From JASJAR01 sp038530285 (GTDB lineage Bacteria > Pseudomonadota > Alphaproteobacteria > Rhodobacterales > Rhodobacteraceae), in contig JBCBCY010000001.1 in the NCBI GenBank assembly GCA_038530285.1, forward strand, positions 62,001-126,000: a stretch of DNA of 64,000 nt. Direction: 5' to 3'. Under the pieces are notes generated by a model. That model was not told the DNA's origin. It saw only the letters and a program-made list of their open reading frames with translations, and searched no databases. The stretch's first letter is position 1. Every line of letters starts with the position of its first letter. A program made the translations under genes and the position numbers. Positions 32,017 through 40,193 of the stretch are shown here, piece after piece.

Positions 32017-34118
32017 ATCCGTTTGCCTTCCAGGACCCACATGGTTTGCGGGAAGTTCCACGGCAGCGTCACGCCGTGATGCATCAGGTAGGTGCCCGAC
32101 AGGTTTAGCGGCGCGTCTTTCAAGGCAGGCGCGCCGCGCGACAGGGCGGGCGCCGTGATACTGTTCATCAGCCTGACTTCATAGATCGCGTCTGGATCGA
32201 GGCGGGTAAACCGCAAGGGTCGCGGCGCGATTTGCGCTGACGTGTCGGCCTTGCCGGCAAAGACGACAAAGCGGTCTGCATCGCGGGTCATTTGCTGTTC
32301 GGCCAGAACTGCGGGGTCGGGGCTGTCCAGACGCAGGATGTCAGCGCCCATCATCCAGTCGCGGTTGGCTTTCCACCAGGCGGTGATTTCGGTCAGGGTC
32401 CGGGTCTCGCGGTCGTCAAGCTCGCGCGGGTCCATCTCAAACCCCAGGTGGCGCTGGGCGGCGACCCAGGCGCGAAAGGCAATGTCGAAAGTGCGTCCAG
32501 ACGTGTGGCAGACCCGCGGGCCCACGTGGGACCCGGTGACGGCGGCGGGCAGAAACAGGGCTGCGTTGTGCTGGATGCGCAGGCGTTCGAGTGCGTCGTT
32601 GGAATCGCTTAGCCAGATGCGCTGGGTGCGGCTGAGGATGCCGAAATCGATGCGACCGCCACCCGAGGCGCAGCTTTCGATTTCCACATGGGGAAAGTCC
32701 GCCCGCAACCGGTCGATCAGCGCATAGGACCCCCGCGTCTGGGCCGCGTCGGGCATGGGCAGCACGCGGTTGTGGTCCCATTTGATGTAGTCGACCGCAT
32801 GCTCTGACAGGATTTTCGCCATCCGGTCGTAGATGAAATCGCGCACCTCGGGCAGGGCCATGTTCAGCGCTTTTTGCTGGCGGCCAAGGGTCTGGTCTTC
32901 GGCGCCGAACGCCCAGTGGGGGTGGGTGCGGTGGATGTTCGAATCCGGATTGATCATTTCGGGTTCAAACCAGATGCCGAAGGTCATGCCCAAATCGTGG
33001 ACATGGGTGATCAGGGGGCCAAGCCCGTCGGGGTATTTGCGGGGGTCGACCTCCCAATCCGACAAGCTGCGCGTGTCGTCGTCGCGGTTGCCGAACCATC
33101 CATCGTCCAAAACAAAGCGTTCGGCGCCCATGTCGGCGGCCCGTGTTGCGATGTCTTTCAGCGCCGGCAGATTGTGGTCGAAATAGACCGCTTCCCAGCA
33201 ATTGTAGTGCACCGGGCGAGGGCGGTCCGGCTCGGGCCAGGTGACGATGCGGTCGCGCACATGGCGCTGGAAGGCGACCGCACAGCCATTGAGGCCATCG
33301 GACGAATAGGTCGCATAGAGCGGTGCGGTTTTGAAATGGGTCTGGGGGGCGGTTTCCATGCGCGCGGCATGGCCGAACTGGATTTGGCGGCGCCCATCGG
33401 GGAGTTCCTCGGCGACCATGCGGTGCCCACCTGACCAGCCGTAGTGCAGTCCCCAGGCTTCGCCCTGGGTGTTGGTCGCCCCGCGCCCGGGCATAATGAG
33501 GCCGGGGAAATGTTCATGGCCCGTCCGGCCGGTGCGGTTTTCGCGGTAGCGCATGCCGGGCGACCAAGGCGTGCGTTGCAGCTGGAATTCCCCGCACCAG
33601 CGGCCCGACACATCGATCATGTCATCGGCAAGCTGCGGCCCGGGCAAAACGGGGGCCGACAACCAATGCAGATGGACCGGACGCGAGGCTTCCAGCTCGG
33701 CCCAAAGCGTCATCATCCGGGTTTCGGGGTCAGCCTGAAAATGCGCGCGGTAGGTCAAAAGCGCGTCGGTGTCTTCATAGGTCAACACCAGACCGTCGGC
33801 GGTGTCTTCCTCATGGGCAAAACAGAACTTCGGCAACAAGGGTGTGCCGTCCTGGTCGCGCAGGATCAGCCCTGGCTGGCCGGGAAAGGTTCGCGTGGCT
33901 TCGGGGCAGATCGACAGGTCGGGGTTCTCATCCAGCATCCCGCCGGTGACATCGATTTCAGCGGCGGCCTTCAGCCGTGAGATATCTTCGTCAACGGGTA
34001 GGGGCGCGCCCCAATAGACAACCTCAGGCAGGCGGTTGCGCTGCCCGGCCAGAACGAGGGTCTGGCGGCCATCATCAAGCCGCCACACTTGGGCAAGGGT
34101 CGACACACCATCCGCCAT
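32013..34118 (-). CDS. Alpha-galactosidase, glycoside hydrolase family 36
   Basis: A 701-residue cytoplasmic enzyme that releases galactose from melibiose, raffinose-type sugars or galactosylglycerol. An N-terminal beta-sandwich precedes the barrel, with FVLDDGWFGNRDDD, the nucleophile D448 in YIKWDHNR, CASGGGRIDFG and acid/base D505 in WLSDSND. There is no signal peptide, in agreement with the importer encoded next to it. It lies 4 bases behind the second permease gene. Confidence 0.95.
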   Translation of the reverse strand: MADGVSTLAQVWRLDDGRQTLVLAGQRNRLPEVVYWGAPLPVDEDISRLKAAAEIDVTGGMLDENPDLSICPEATRTFPGQPGLILRDQDGTPLLPKFCFAHEEDTADGLVLTYEDTDALLTYRAHFQADPETRMMTLWAELEASRPVHLHWLSAPVLPGPQLADDMIDVSGRWCGEFQLQRTPWSPGMRYRENRTGRTGHEHFPGLIMPGRGATNTQGEAWGLHYGWSGGHRMVAEELPDGRRQIQFGHAARMETAPQTHFKTAPLYATYSSDGLNGCAVAFQRHVRDRIVTWPEPDRPRPVHYNCWEAVYFDHNLPALKDIATRAADMGAERFVLDDGWFGNRDDDTRSLSDWEVDPRKYPDGLGPLITHVHDLGMTFGIWFEPEMINPDSNIHRTHPHWAFGAEDQTLGRQQKALNMALPEVRDFIYDRMAKILSEHAVDYIKWDHNRVLPMPDAAQTRGSYALIDRLRADFPHVEIESCASGGGRIDFGILSRTQRIWLSDSNDALERLRIQHNAALFLPAAVTGSHVGPRVCHTSGRTFDIAFRAWVAAQRHLGFEMDPRELDDRETRTLTEITAWWKANRDWMMGADILRLDSPDPAVLAEQQMTRDADRFVVFAGKADTSAQIAPRPLRFTRLDPDAIYEVRLMNSITAPALSRGAPALKDAPLNLSGTYLMHHGVTLPWNFPQTMWVLEGKRI

Positions 34119-34122
34119 GGGA

Positions 34123-34971
34123 TCACTTCACCGCACCGAGGGTCAGCCCGGCAATGAAATGTTTCTGCATCAAAAAGAACATCAGCACGGGTGGCAAGGC
34201 GGCCACGATGCTGCCCGCGCTCATCAGGTGGTATGCGGCGCGGAATTGCGAATTGAACGCCGTGATGCCGGCCGTCACAGGCTGCGCGTCAGGCCCTTGG
34301 GTCAGGACAACGGCCCAGAAATAATCGTTCCAGATGAAGGTGAAGATCAGCACGCACAGGGCGGCAAGGGCGGGTTTCATCAACGGCAGGACGACAAACC
34401 AAAAGATGCGCCATTCCGCGATGCCTTCGACGCGGGCGGCCTCGATCAGGGGAAAGGGCAGGGCGCGGATGAAGTTGCGCATGAAAAGCGTACAAAACCC
34501 TGTCTGGAAGGCGATGTGGAACAGGACCAGGCCCAGCTTGGTGTCATAAAGCCCCATGTTCACGGTGAGATCGCGGACAGGAACCATCAGGATCTGGAAG
34601 GGTACGAAGTTGCCGGCGATGAACAGAAAGAAGATCAAAAGATTGCCGCGGAACTTGTAAATCCCCAGCGCAAAGCCGGTCATCGACGACAGGGCCACCG
34701 CGCCGATCATGGTGGGCACGGTGATCAGGACCGAGTTCAGCATGTAGCGGGGCATGTCGGAATCAAAGAAGACCCGGCCATAATTTGCAAAGAAATCAAA
34801 TGACGACGGCATGCCCCAGTAATTGCCGTTGGCGAAGTCACCCTCTGGCCGGATGGAGAACACCGCGACAGCGATCAGCGGTAGAAGCCAGAAGATCAAC
34901 GCCAGGGGCAACAGGCCCTGATAGGTCAATTGCCAAGCGCGAGAGGTCTTTTCGAGAGGTGTCGGAAACAT
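34123..34971 (-). CDS. Carbohydrate ABC transporter permease (MalG/LacG-type)
   Basis: A 282-residue inner-membrane permease with six predicted helices. The EAA loop that docks the ATPase reads EAARVEGIAEWRIFWFVVLPLMKPA. The C-terminus GLTLGAVK is typical of MalG-type subunits. The ATG at 34971 shares a base with the stop of the upstream permease gene (TGATG), giving translational coupling. With the binding protein, the partner permease and the divergently placed ATPase it forms one importer, inferred to carry alpha- and beta-galactosides. Confidence 0.92.
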   Translation of the reverse strand: MFPTPLEKTSRAWQLTYQGLLPLALIFWLLPLIAVAVFSIRPEGDFANGNYWGMPSSFDFFANYGRVFFDSDMPRYMLNSVLITVPTMIGAVALSSMTGFALGIYKFRGNLLIFFLFIAGNFVPFQILMVPVRDLTVNMGLYDTKLGLVLFHIAFQTGFCTLFMRNFIRALPFPLIEAARVEGIAEWRIFWFVVLPLMKPALAALCVLIFTFIWNDYFWAVVLTQGPDAQPVTAGITAFNSQFRAAYHLMSAGSIVAALPPVLMFFLMQKHFIAGLTLGAVK

Positions 34972-35891
34972 CAGCGGGCCTCCTTCTCGTCGCGGTACAT
35001 CGACCACAGGAAGTAGGCGATGAAGAACAGCATGATGAAGAACAAGGTCACTGCGATGGCCGCGCCGTAGCCCATGCGGAAGCCGAATTCAGACAGGCTT
35101 TCTTCGAACATGTAAAACGACAGCACGCGGGTAGACCCAAAGGGCCCGCCGTTGGTCATGACCGCGATGAAGTCAAATGACCGAAGCGCGCCGATGATGG
35201 TCACCACAAAGGCGATGAAGGTGGCAGGCTTCAATTGCGGCAGGACGACATACCACAGCATCTTGTGGCCTTTGGCGCCATCAAGGCGGGCGGCCTCGAT
35301 CTGTTCGGGGTCCACCGCGTTCAGGCCGGTGAGGTAAAGGATCATGCAATAGGCTGTCTGCGGCCAGAGCCCGGCGGCGATGATGCCGTAGGTGGCAAGG
35401 TCAGGATCGCCCAGGATATTGACGCTGCCTGCGCCGAAGAAACCAAGGATTGCGTTCAAAAGCCCTTCGCGCGGCAGGTAGAACCAGGAAAACACCAGGC
35501 CTACGACCACCTGGGAGATCACGAAGGGGAAAAAGAACATCGATTTGTAAAACCGGATGCCGCGCACGGTCTGGTTCAGGAACAAGGCGATGAACAACCC
35601 CATGGGGATCGCCAGCAGATACAGGATCAACCATTTGACATTGTTCCAGAACGACGTGTTGAATTTCCGGTCGTCGAACAACAGGCGTTCATAATGGGCG
35701 GTGCCGACCCAGGTCATTTCGCCCAGGCCGTCCCATTGATGAAGCGAAATCCAGAAAGACTGAAAGATCGGGATGATCACGTAGATGGTGAACATCGCGA
35801 TGCCGGGGATCAAAAACAGCCATGGCGTGAGCGCGATTTCGTTGCGCTTGTACCAGCCGCGTGTTGGCGATTGCGAGGTCATGTCAGCCAT
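34971..35891 (-). CDS. Carbohydrate ABC transporter permease (MalF/LacF-type)
   Basis: A 306-residue inner-membrane permease with six predicted helices after a cytoplasmic N-terminus. The EAA loop reads IEAARLDGAKGHKMLWYVVLPQLKPA. MFFFPFVISQVVVGLVFSWFY and NGGPFGSTRVLSFYMFEES are standard for this subunit type. It follows the binding-protein gene after an 83-base gap with two stable hairpins, which likely lower its expression relative to the binding protein. Confidence 0.92.
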   Translation of the reverse strand: MADMTSQSPTRGWYKRNEIALTPWLFLIPGIAMFTIYVIIPIFQSFWISLHQWDGLGEMTWVGTAHYERLLFDDRKFNTSFWNNVKWLILYLLAIPMGLFIALFLNQTVRGIRFYKSMFFFPFVISQVVVGLVFSWFYLPREGLLNAILGFFGAGSVNILGDPDLATYGIIAAGLWPQTAYCMILYLTGLNAVDPEQIEAARLDGAKGHKMLWYVVLPQLKPATFIAFVVTIIGALRSFDFIAVMTNGGPFGSTRVLSFYMFEESLSEFGFRMGYGAAIAVTLFFIMLFFIAYFLWSMYRDEKEAR

Positions 35892-35910
35892 GGTGCGTGT
35901 CCCAGCCAGC

Positions 35911-35966
35911 GCCGGGTTGAAACCCGGCCTACGATAGGGGTGGGGCGGCAGGTGTCCCGCCGCCCC
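35911..35966 (-). repeat. Two stable stem-loops between binding-protein and permease genes
   Basis: An 8-bp stem with 2-base loop (GCCGGGTT/AACCCGGC, 35911-35928) and an 8-bp all-GC stem with 9-base loop (GGGGCGGC/GCCGCCCC, 35942-35966). There is no T-tract, so a stabiliser of the upstream binding-protein message or a partial barrier is more likely than a terminator. Confidence 0.7.
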
Positions 35967-35974
35967 GAATTGGC

Positions 35975-37240
35975 TTAGTTGTAGATCCGCTGGCGCGTGT
36001 CTTCGAGGCGCTCAAGGATGTCGTCCAGATTGTCCGGGAACACCATGAACTCCTGCAGGCCTTCCATGCCGACCGACGCCATCTCAGCCGAGAAGTCGCG
36101 GTCAAAGAACTGCATGATCCCGCCGGATGCGTTGTTCGACAGCATGTCGAAACCTTCGACGATGAACTTGTCGTCCGCGATCGACGCCTTGGCGTTCACC
36201 GGAAGCTGACCCAGCTTATCACCGCCGTTGATCTCGGTCTGCACCTCAGGCGAAGTGACATAAAGCAGAAACGCTTTGGCCGCGTCGACGTTCTGGGCAC
36301 CCGATGGGATGTGGAACGTGTCGGTGGGGGCGTCTTCCGCCGGTGCGACATCGGGGTTGATCTGCGGGAACTGATAGAAGTCCAGCTGATCATCGGTGAG
36401 ACCTGCGTCGCGGAAGGCCGCGACCGAGAAGTTGCCCATCAGATACGCGGCGGCTTCGCCGTCGACCATTAGGGGCAGGGCTTCCTGCCAGGAGTACGAC
36501 TGGTGGTCATCGACAAAGGCGCCCATGTCGATCAACTCGCGCCAATTGGCGAAGGTCTGACGCACACGCTCATCGGTCCATGGCACCTGGCCGGTGGCCA
36601 GTTCGATGTGGAAGTCATAGCCGTTGGTGCGCGAGTTGATGTAGTCAAACCAGCCGCCGGCAGTCCACAGGAACTTCGACCCGATGGTATAGCACTTGCG
36701 GCCCGAATCGAGGATTGCCTGGCAGTTGGCCTTTTCCTCTTCCCAGGTGGCAGGCTCAGCCAGGCCCAGCTCTTCGAAGATGTCTTTGCGGTAGTACACA
36801 CCCCATTGGTAGTAGGTGTAAGGCACGCCCCACTGCTTGCCATCAAGGGTCATCGCCCCCTTGGTCGAGGCCAGATCGGCCATGGCCGGATCTTCCCAGA
36901 GGTCGGAAATGTCCATGAAGAGGCCAGCTTCGACATAAGGCAGCATCCGCGTGGCGGCGTACCAGTTCACCACATCGGGCGGGTTGGCAGACAGCGCGTT
37001 GCGGATCTGGGTTTTCCAGGCTTCACGGTCGACAACTTCCAACTCGACCGTCAGGTTCGGGTGCAGCGCGTCAAAATCCGACGCCAGCCCTTCCATCACC
37101 GCGCGCGGTGCCGGGTTCGACATGTCAGAGATGATACGAAGTGTGCCTTCGAGGTTTGAATGACCGCCGGCGTGGCTCACGCCTGCCGTCATGGCAAGTG
37201 CAGTGAGCGCCCCTACGGACGCTTTTAGCATGGAACGCAT
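35975..37240 (-). CDS. Sugar ABC transporter substrate-binding protein
   Basis: A 421-residue periplasmic binding protein of the extracellular solute-binding family 1. The signal peptide covers residues 1-24 (MRSMLKASVGALTALAMTAGVSHA). The body shows the usual two-lobe features (VDREAWKTQIRNALSANPPDVVNWYA, GVPYTYYQWGVYYRKDIFEELG). It is first in the leftward galactoside operon. Predicted regulatory sequences and the divergent iclR gene lie 16-135 bases upstream. Ligand is inferred from the hydrolases: galactosides of either anomer. Confidence 0.92.
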   Translation of the reverse strand: MRSMLKASVGALTALAMTAGVSHAGGHSNLEGTLRIISDMSNPAPRAVMEGLASDFDALHPNLTVELEVVDREAWKTQIRNALSANPPDVVNWYAATRMLPYVEAGLFMDISDLWEDPAMADLASTKGAMTLDGKQWGVPYTYYQWGVYYRKDIFEELGLAEPATWEEEKANCQAILDSGRKCYTIGSKFLWTAGGWFDYINSRTNGYDFHIELATGQVPWTDERVRQTFANWRELIDMGAFVDDHQSYSWQEALPLMVDGEAAAYLMGNFSVAAFRDAGLTDDQLDFYQFPQINPDVAPAEDAPTDTFHIPSGAQNVDAAKAFLLYVTSPEVQTEINGGDKLGQLPVNAKASIADDKFIVEGFDMLSNNASGGIMQFFDRDFSAEMASVGMEGLQEFMVFPDNLDDILERLEDTRQRIYN

Positions 37241-37255
37241 GGTGTCCTCCCTTTA

Positions 37256-37290
37256 GTTCCATTATGCAGTTGAGTTCCATTATTTGAAAC
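37256..37290. promoter_or_regulatory. Candidate IclR operator and divergent promoter of the galactoside locus
   Basis: A 10-base direct repeat, GTTCCATTAT, starts at 37256 and 37274; the second copy is part of the imperfect palindrome GTTCCATTATTTGAAAC (37274-37290), the size and shape of IclR-family operators. Its TTGAAA can serve as -35 of the rightward iclR promoter (TATTTT 18 bases on). A leftward TTGACA (37339-37334) with TTAAAA 18 bases on would drive the binding-protein operon through this site. Confidence 0.5.
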
Positions 37291-37374
37291 TCGGTTTTAC
37301 ATATTGATATTTTAACCGCGAACAGCTTATGCTTGTCAACAGGTTCAGGAGGTGAACCGTAGGGGAGGGCGGCA

Positions 37375-38196
37375 ATGGCCGCAAAACAAAACGACGAGAC
37401 CGCCGAAGGGGGGACGGTCGGCAAAGCGCTGTCGGTGCTCGATCAGGTCGCAGCCTTCGGGCGGCCTGTGCGGTTTTCAGAGCTGCTTGAGCGCAGCCCG
37501 TTTCCCAAGGCGACCCTGTACCGGTTTGTCCAGACGTTGGTCGGGCAAGGGATGTTGGCTTTTGATGCCGAACGCAACGCCTACGCTTTGGGCGTGCGGT
37601 TGGTGCGGCTGGCCCATACCGCCTGGCAGCAATCCTCACTTGCGCCGGTTGCGCGACCCCATGTTGATCAACTGGCCGCGCTTGCGGGCGAAACGGTGCA
37701 CCTGGCGCAACTGGATGCGGCCCAGGTTCTATACGTGGACAAACGCAATGCCGCCCAGCCGATTGAGATGTATTCGTCCGCTGGAAAGGTTGGGCCTGCC
37801 TATTGCACCGGTGTCGGCAAAGCGATGCTGGCGTTTCTTCCGGAAGCGGAACTGGCGCCGATCCTTGCCCAGCAAAGTTTCCATGTCTTCACACCGACCA
37901 CGCTGACAAGTGAGGCGGCACTTCGTAGTGAACTGCGCGCCATCCGCGAAGCCGGCTACGCCTTCGACCGTGAGGAACATGAACCCGGCATCATTTGCGT
38001 GGCCGTGCCAATCTTGAATGCAGGCGCGCGCCCCTTGGGCGCGATCTCTGTCACGTCGTCCACTGCGCGCACGTCGCTTGCGGCACTTGAAGCCCTGGCG
38101 CCCGATGTCCAGTCTGCCGCGGAGACCATCGCGCGCGATGCCGAGGCCTGGCGCTTTCCGAACGAAATCAAATCAAACGAGCGAGCTGGAGTTTAG
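37375..38196 (+). CDS. IclR-family transcriptional regulator
   Basis: A 273-residue regulator with an N-terminal winged helix (GKALSVLDQVAAFGRPVRFSELLERSPFPKATLYRFVQTLVGQGML) and a C-terminal effector domain (from about residue 90, with PAYCTGVGKAMLAFLPE). It is divergent from the galactoside operon and 2 bases before the ATPase gene. It is the most likely local repressor, perhaps released by galactose or a galactonate intermediate; the effector cannot be read from sequence. Confidence 0.9.
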   Translation: MAAKQNDETAEGGTVGKALSVLDQVAAFGRPVRFSELLERSPFPKATLYRFVQTLVGQGMLAFDAERNAYALGVRLVRLAHTAWQQSSLAPVARPHVDQLAALAGETVHLAQLDAAQVLYVDKRNAAQPIEMYSSAGKVGPAYCTGVGKAMLAFLPEAELAPILAQQSFHVFTPTTLTSEAALRSELRAIREAGYAFDREEHEPGIICVAVPILNAGARPLGAISVTSSTARTSLAALEALAPDVQSAAETIARDAEAWRFPNEIKSNERAGV

Positions 38197-38198
38197 CC

Positions 38199-39254
38199 AT
38201 GTCTGGGGTGACGCTGGAAAAAGTGATCAAACGCTACGGAACAACGCAGGTCATTCACGGCGTGGACCTTGATATCAAAGATGGCGAGTTCTGTGTGTTC
38301 GTGGGTCCGTCGGGCTGCGGGAAATCGACCTTGCTGCGTATGGTGGCGGGGCTTGAGGAAACCACCGACGGGCAGATCAACATCGGGACCCGCGATGTCA
38401 CCAAGCTGGACCCATCCGACCGCGGCGTGTCGATGGTGTTTCAGACCTACGCGCTTTATCCGCATATGACCGTGAAGGAAAACATGGGGTTCGGTCTGAA
38501 GATGACTGGACATCCCGCGAACGAGATAAATGCCAAGGTCGCCGAGGCGTCGAAAATCCTGAAGCTCGATGAGTATCTAGCGCGCAAACCGGCCGCCTTG
38601 TCGGGCGGACAGCGCCAGCGCGTGGCAATCGGGCGCGCGATTGTGCGCGGTCCTGAGGTGTTCTTGTTCGATGAGCCTTTGTCGAACCTCGATGCCGAAC
38701 TGCGCGTCGAGATGCGGGTGGAAATCGCACGACTTCACAAGGAAATCGGGGCGACCATGATCTATGTCACCCACGACCAGGTCGAAGCCATGACCATGGC
38801 CGACAAAATCGTGGTGTTGCGCGCGGGGCGGATCGAGCAGGTCGGCGCCCCGATGGATTTGTACCGTGATCCCGACAACCGCTTTGTGGCAGGTTTTATC
38901 GGCTCGCCGTCGATGAATTTCCTGGCCGGAACGGTCCAAGGCGGCGCGGTTGAGATACCGGCCCTGAACGCGGCCTATCCGGTGCCGGTGGGCCTGCCCG
39001 CCGAAGGGACGGACGTGATCCTTGGCATAAGGCCCGAGCACATAGAACTCACCCAGGCCGACACGTTGGAGGTCGACCTGACCGAAGCGCTCGGCGGGGT
39101 GTCGTATGCCTATCTGGCGGCGTCGACCGGCGAAAAGATCATCGTGGAAGAACGCGGCGACGAGCGTTCAAAGCCTGGTGGTATGGTCGGTATCTCGTTT
39201 GATCCGTCGCGGGCCTATCTGTTCGATGCCAAGACCGAGGCACGCATCCGCTAA
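38199..39254 (+). CDS. Sugar ABC transporter ATP-binding protein (UgpC/MsmK-type)
   Basis: A 351-residue ATPase with Walker A GPSGCGKST, signature LSGGQRQRVAIGRAI, Walker B FLFDEPLSNLD and H-loop VTHDQVEA. A C-terminal TOBE/OB-fold domain follows (IGSPSMNFLAG, GIRPEHIEL), as in MalK-type subunits. It is cotranscribed with iclR and presumably energises the galactoside importer encoded divergently. Such subunits may serve more than one sugar importer, and a second sugar-type system lies only 2 kb away with its own ATPase. Confidence 0.92.
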   Translation: MSGVTLEKVIKRYGTTQVIHGVDLDIKDGEFCVFVGPSGCGKSTLLRMVAGLEETTDGQINIGTRDVTKLDPSDRGVSMVFQTYALYPHMTVKENMGFGLKMTGHPANEINAKVAEASKILKLDEYLARKPAALSGGQRQRVAIGRAIVRGPEVFLFDEPLSNLDAELRVEMRVEIARLHKEIGATMIYVTHDQVEAMTMADKIVVLRAGRIEQVGAPMDLYRDPDNRFVAGFIGSPSMNFLAGTVQGGAVEIPALNAAYPVPVGLPAEGTDVILGIRPEHIELTQADTLEVDLTEALGGVSYAYLAASTGEKIIVEERGDERSKPGGMVGISFDPSRAYLFDAKTEARIR

Positions 39255-39295
39255 AGGGCTGGGCGGGCGCGGCCCACTGCGATACGATTGACGGT

Positions 39296-39775
39296 ATGGC
39301 AGAGCATGATTTTACCGTTTTCGAACGCCACGATCATTCGGGATGTACGGTGTCGGCCCTAAAAGCGGCAGAAGCACGTGCGACCGAAGCCGGGTTGCGC
39401 TTGACCCCGGTGCGGCGGCGCGCCCTTGAAATTCTTCTCGAAGAACACCGGGCGCTGGGGGCCTACGAGGTGCTTGAGCGGCTGGCCGATGACGGGTTTG
39501 GTGCACAGCCGCCTGTGGCGTACAGGGCGCTCGATTTTCTAGTGGAACATGGGTTTGCGCACCGGATCGAGGGGCTGAATGCCTTTGCCGCCTGCATGCA
39601 TTCGGGGACAGATCACGAACCGGTCTTTTTCATCTGCGAGGTCTGTAAGGTTGTCGCCGAAGCGCCCCAGGCCGTTGTGGGCGATGCCATCGCAGGCGCT
39701 GCGGCCAAGTTGGGCTTCACGCCCGGTCGCGCCCATGTGGAGGTTTTGGGGCTGTGCCCGGCCTGCGCTGAATAA
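39296..39775 (+). CDS. zur: Fur-family regulator, Zur-like
   Basis: A 159-residue Fur-family repressor. The winged helix is RLTPVRRRALEILLEEHRALGAYEVLERL. The structural zinc site is formed by C114-E-V-C117 and C154-P-A-C157, a pair of CxxC motifs as in Zur; an early HDHSGC (12-17) and HSGTDHEP supply further metal ligands. It would repress zinc uptake genes when zinc is ample. No znu gene or Zur box is seen in the window, so Zur rather than Fur/Irr is a family-level call from motifs. Confidence 0.8.
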   Translation: MAEHDFTVFERHDHSGCTVSALKAAEARATEAGLRLTPVRRRALEILLEEHRALGAYEVLERLADDGFGAQPPVAYRALDFLVEHGFAHRIEGLNAFAACMHSGTDHEPVFFICEVCKVVAEAPQAVVGDAIAGAAAKLGFTPGRAHVEVLGLCPACAE

Positions 39776-39821
39776 AATGCGGCTTTAGCACCTGCTAACA
39801 CACTTGGTGTAGCTTGACGGT

Positions 39822-40193
39822 ATGGAGTACCGGATTCGCCGCCAACCCACCACATACGATGTGACCCTGACCACGCGGGCTGGTCGGGTCAGCGCGACCG
39901 TCACGAATGTGCATCCCTACGGCGCGCGGATCAAATTCGATCCGGGCGAGCTTGATCTCTTTTCGACAGTGGTGATTGATTTTCACGGCGTAAGCCATGC
40001 AGCAAATGTGATGTGGGTGCATCGCCATGAAATCGGCGTGCGGTTCACAAAGCCTTTGCCGGTCGAAACTGTCGCAATGATCGCCCGCAAGATCGGCGGT
40101 GCGTCACGTGAGCGCTTGGTGCGTGACCTTGCGACGGTTCGCGCGCCCAATCAAATCCACCCCGAGTTGCTCGAACAAATCGACGTAATCTAG
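39822..40193 (+). CDS. PilZ-like domain protein
   Basis: A 123-residue protein. The N-terminus YRIRRQPT and the later NVHPYGARIKF resemble the PilZ pattern RxxxR ... (D/N)xSxxG, which binds cyclic di-GMP, but the second motif is degenerate (Ser to Pro/Tyr region). A beta-rich body (VVIDFHGVSHAANVMWVHRHEIGVRF) fits a PilZ barrel. The last 90 bases overlap the 3' end of the convergent SnoaL-like gene. Binding of cyclic di-GMP is uncertain. Confidence 0.6.
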   Translation: MEYRIRRQPTTYDVTLTTRAGRVSATVTNVHPYGARIKFDPGELDLFSTVVIDFHGVSHAANVMWVHRHEIGVRFTKPLPVETVAMIARKIGGASRERLVRDLATVRAPNQIHPELLEQIDVI

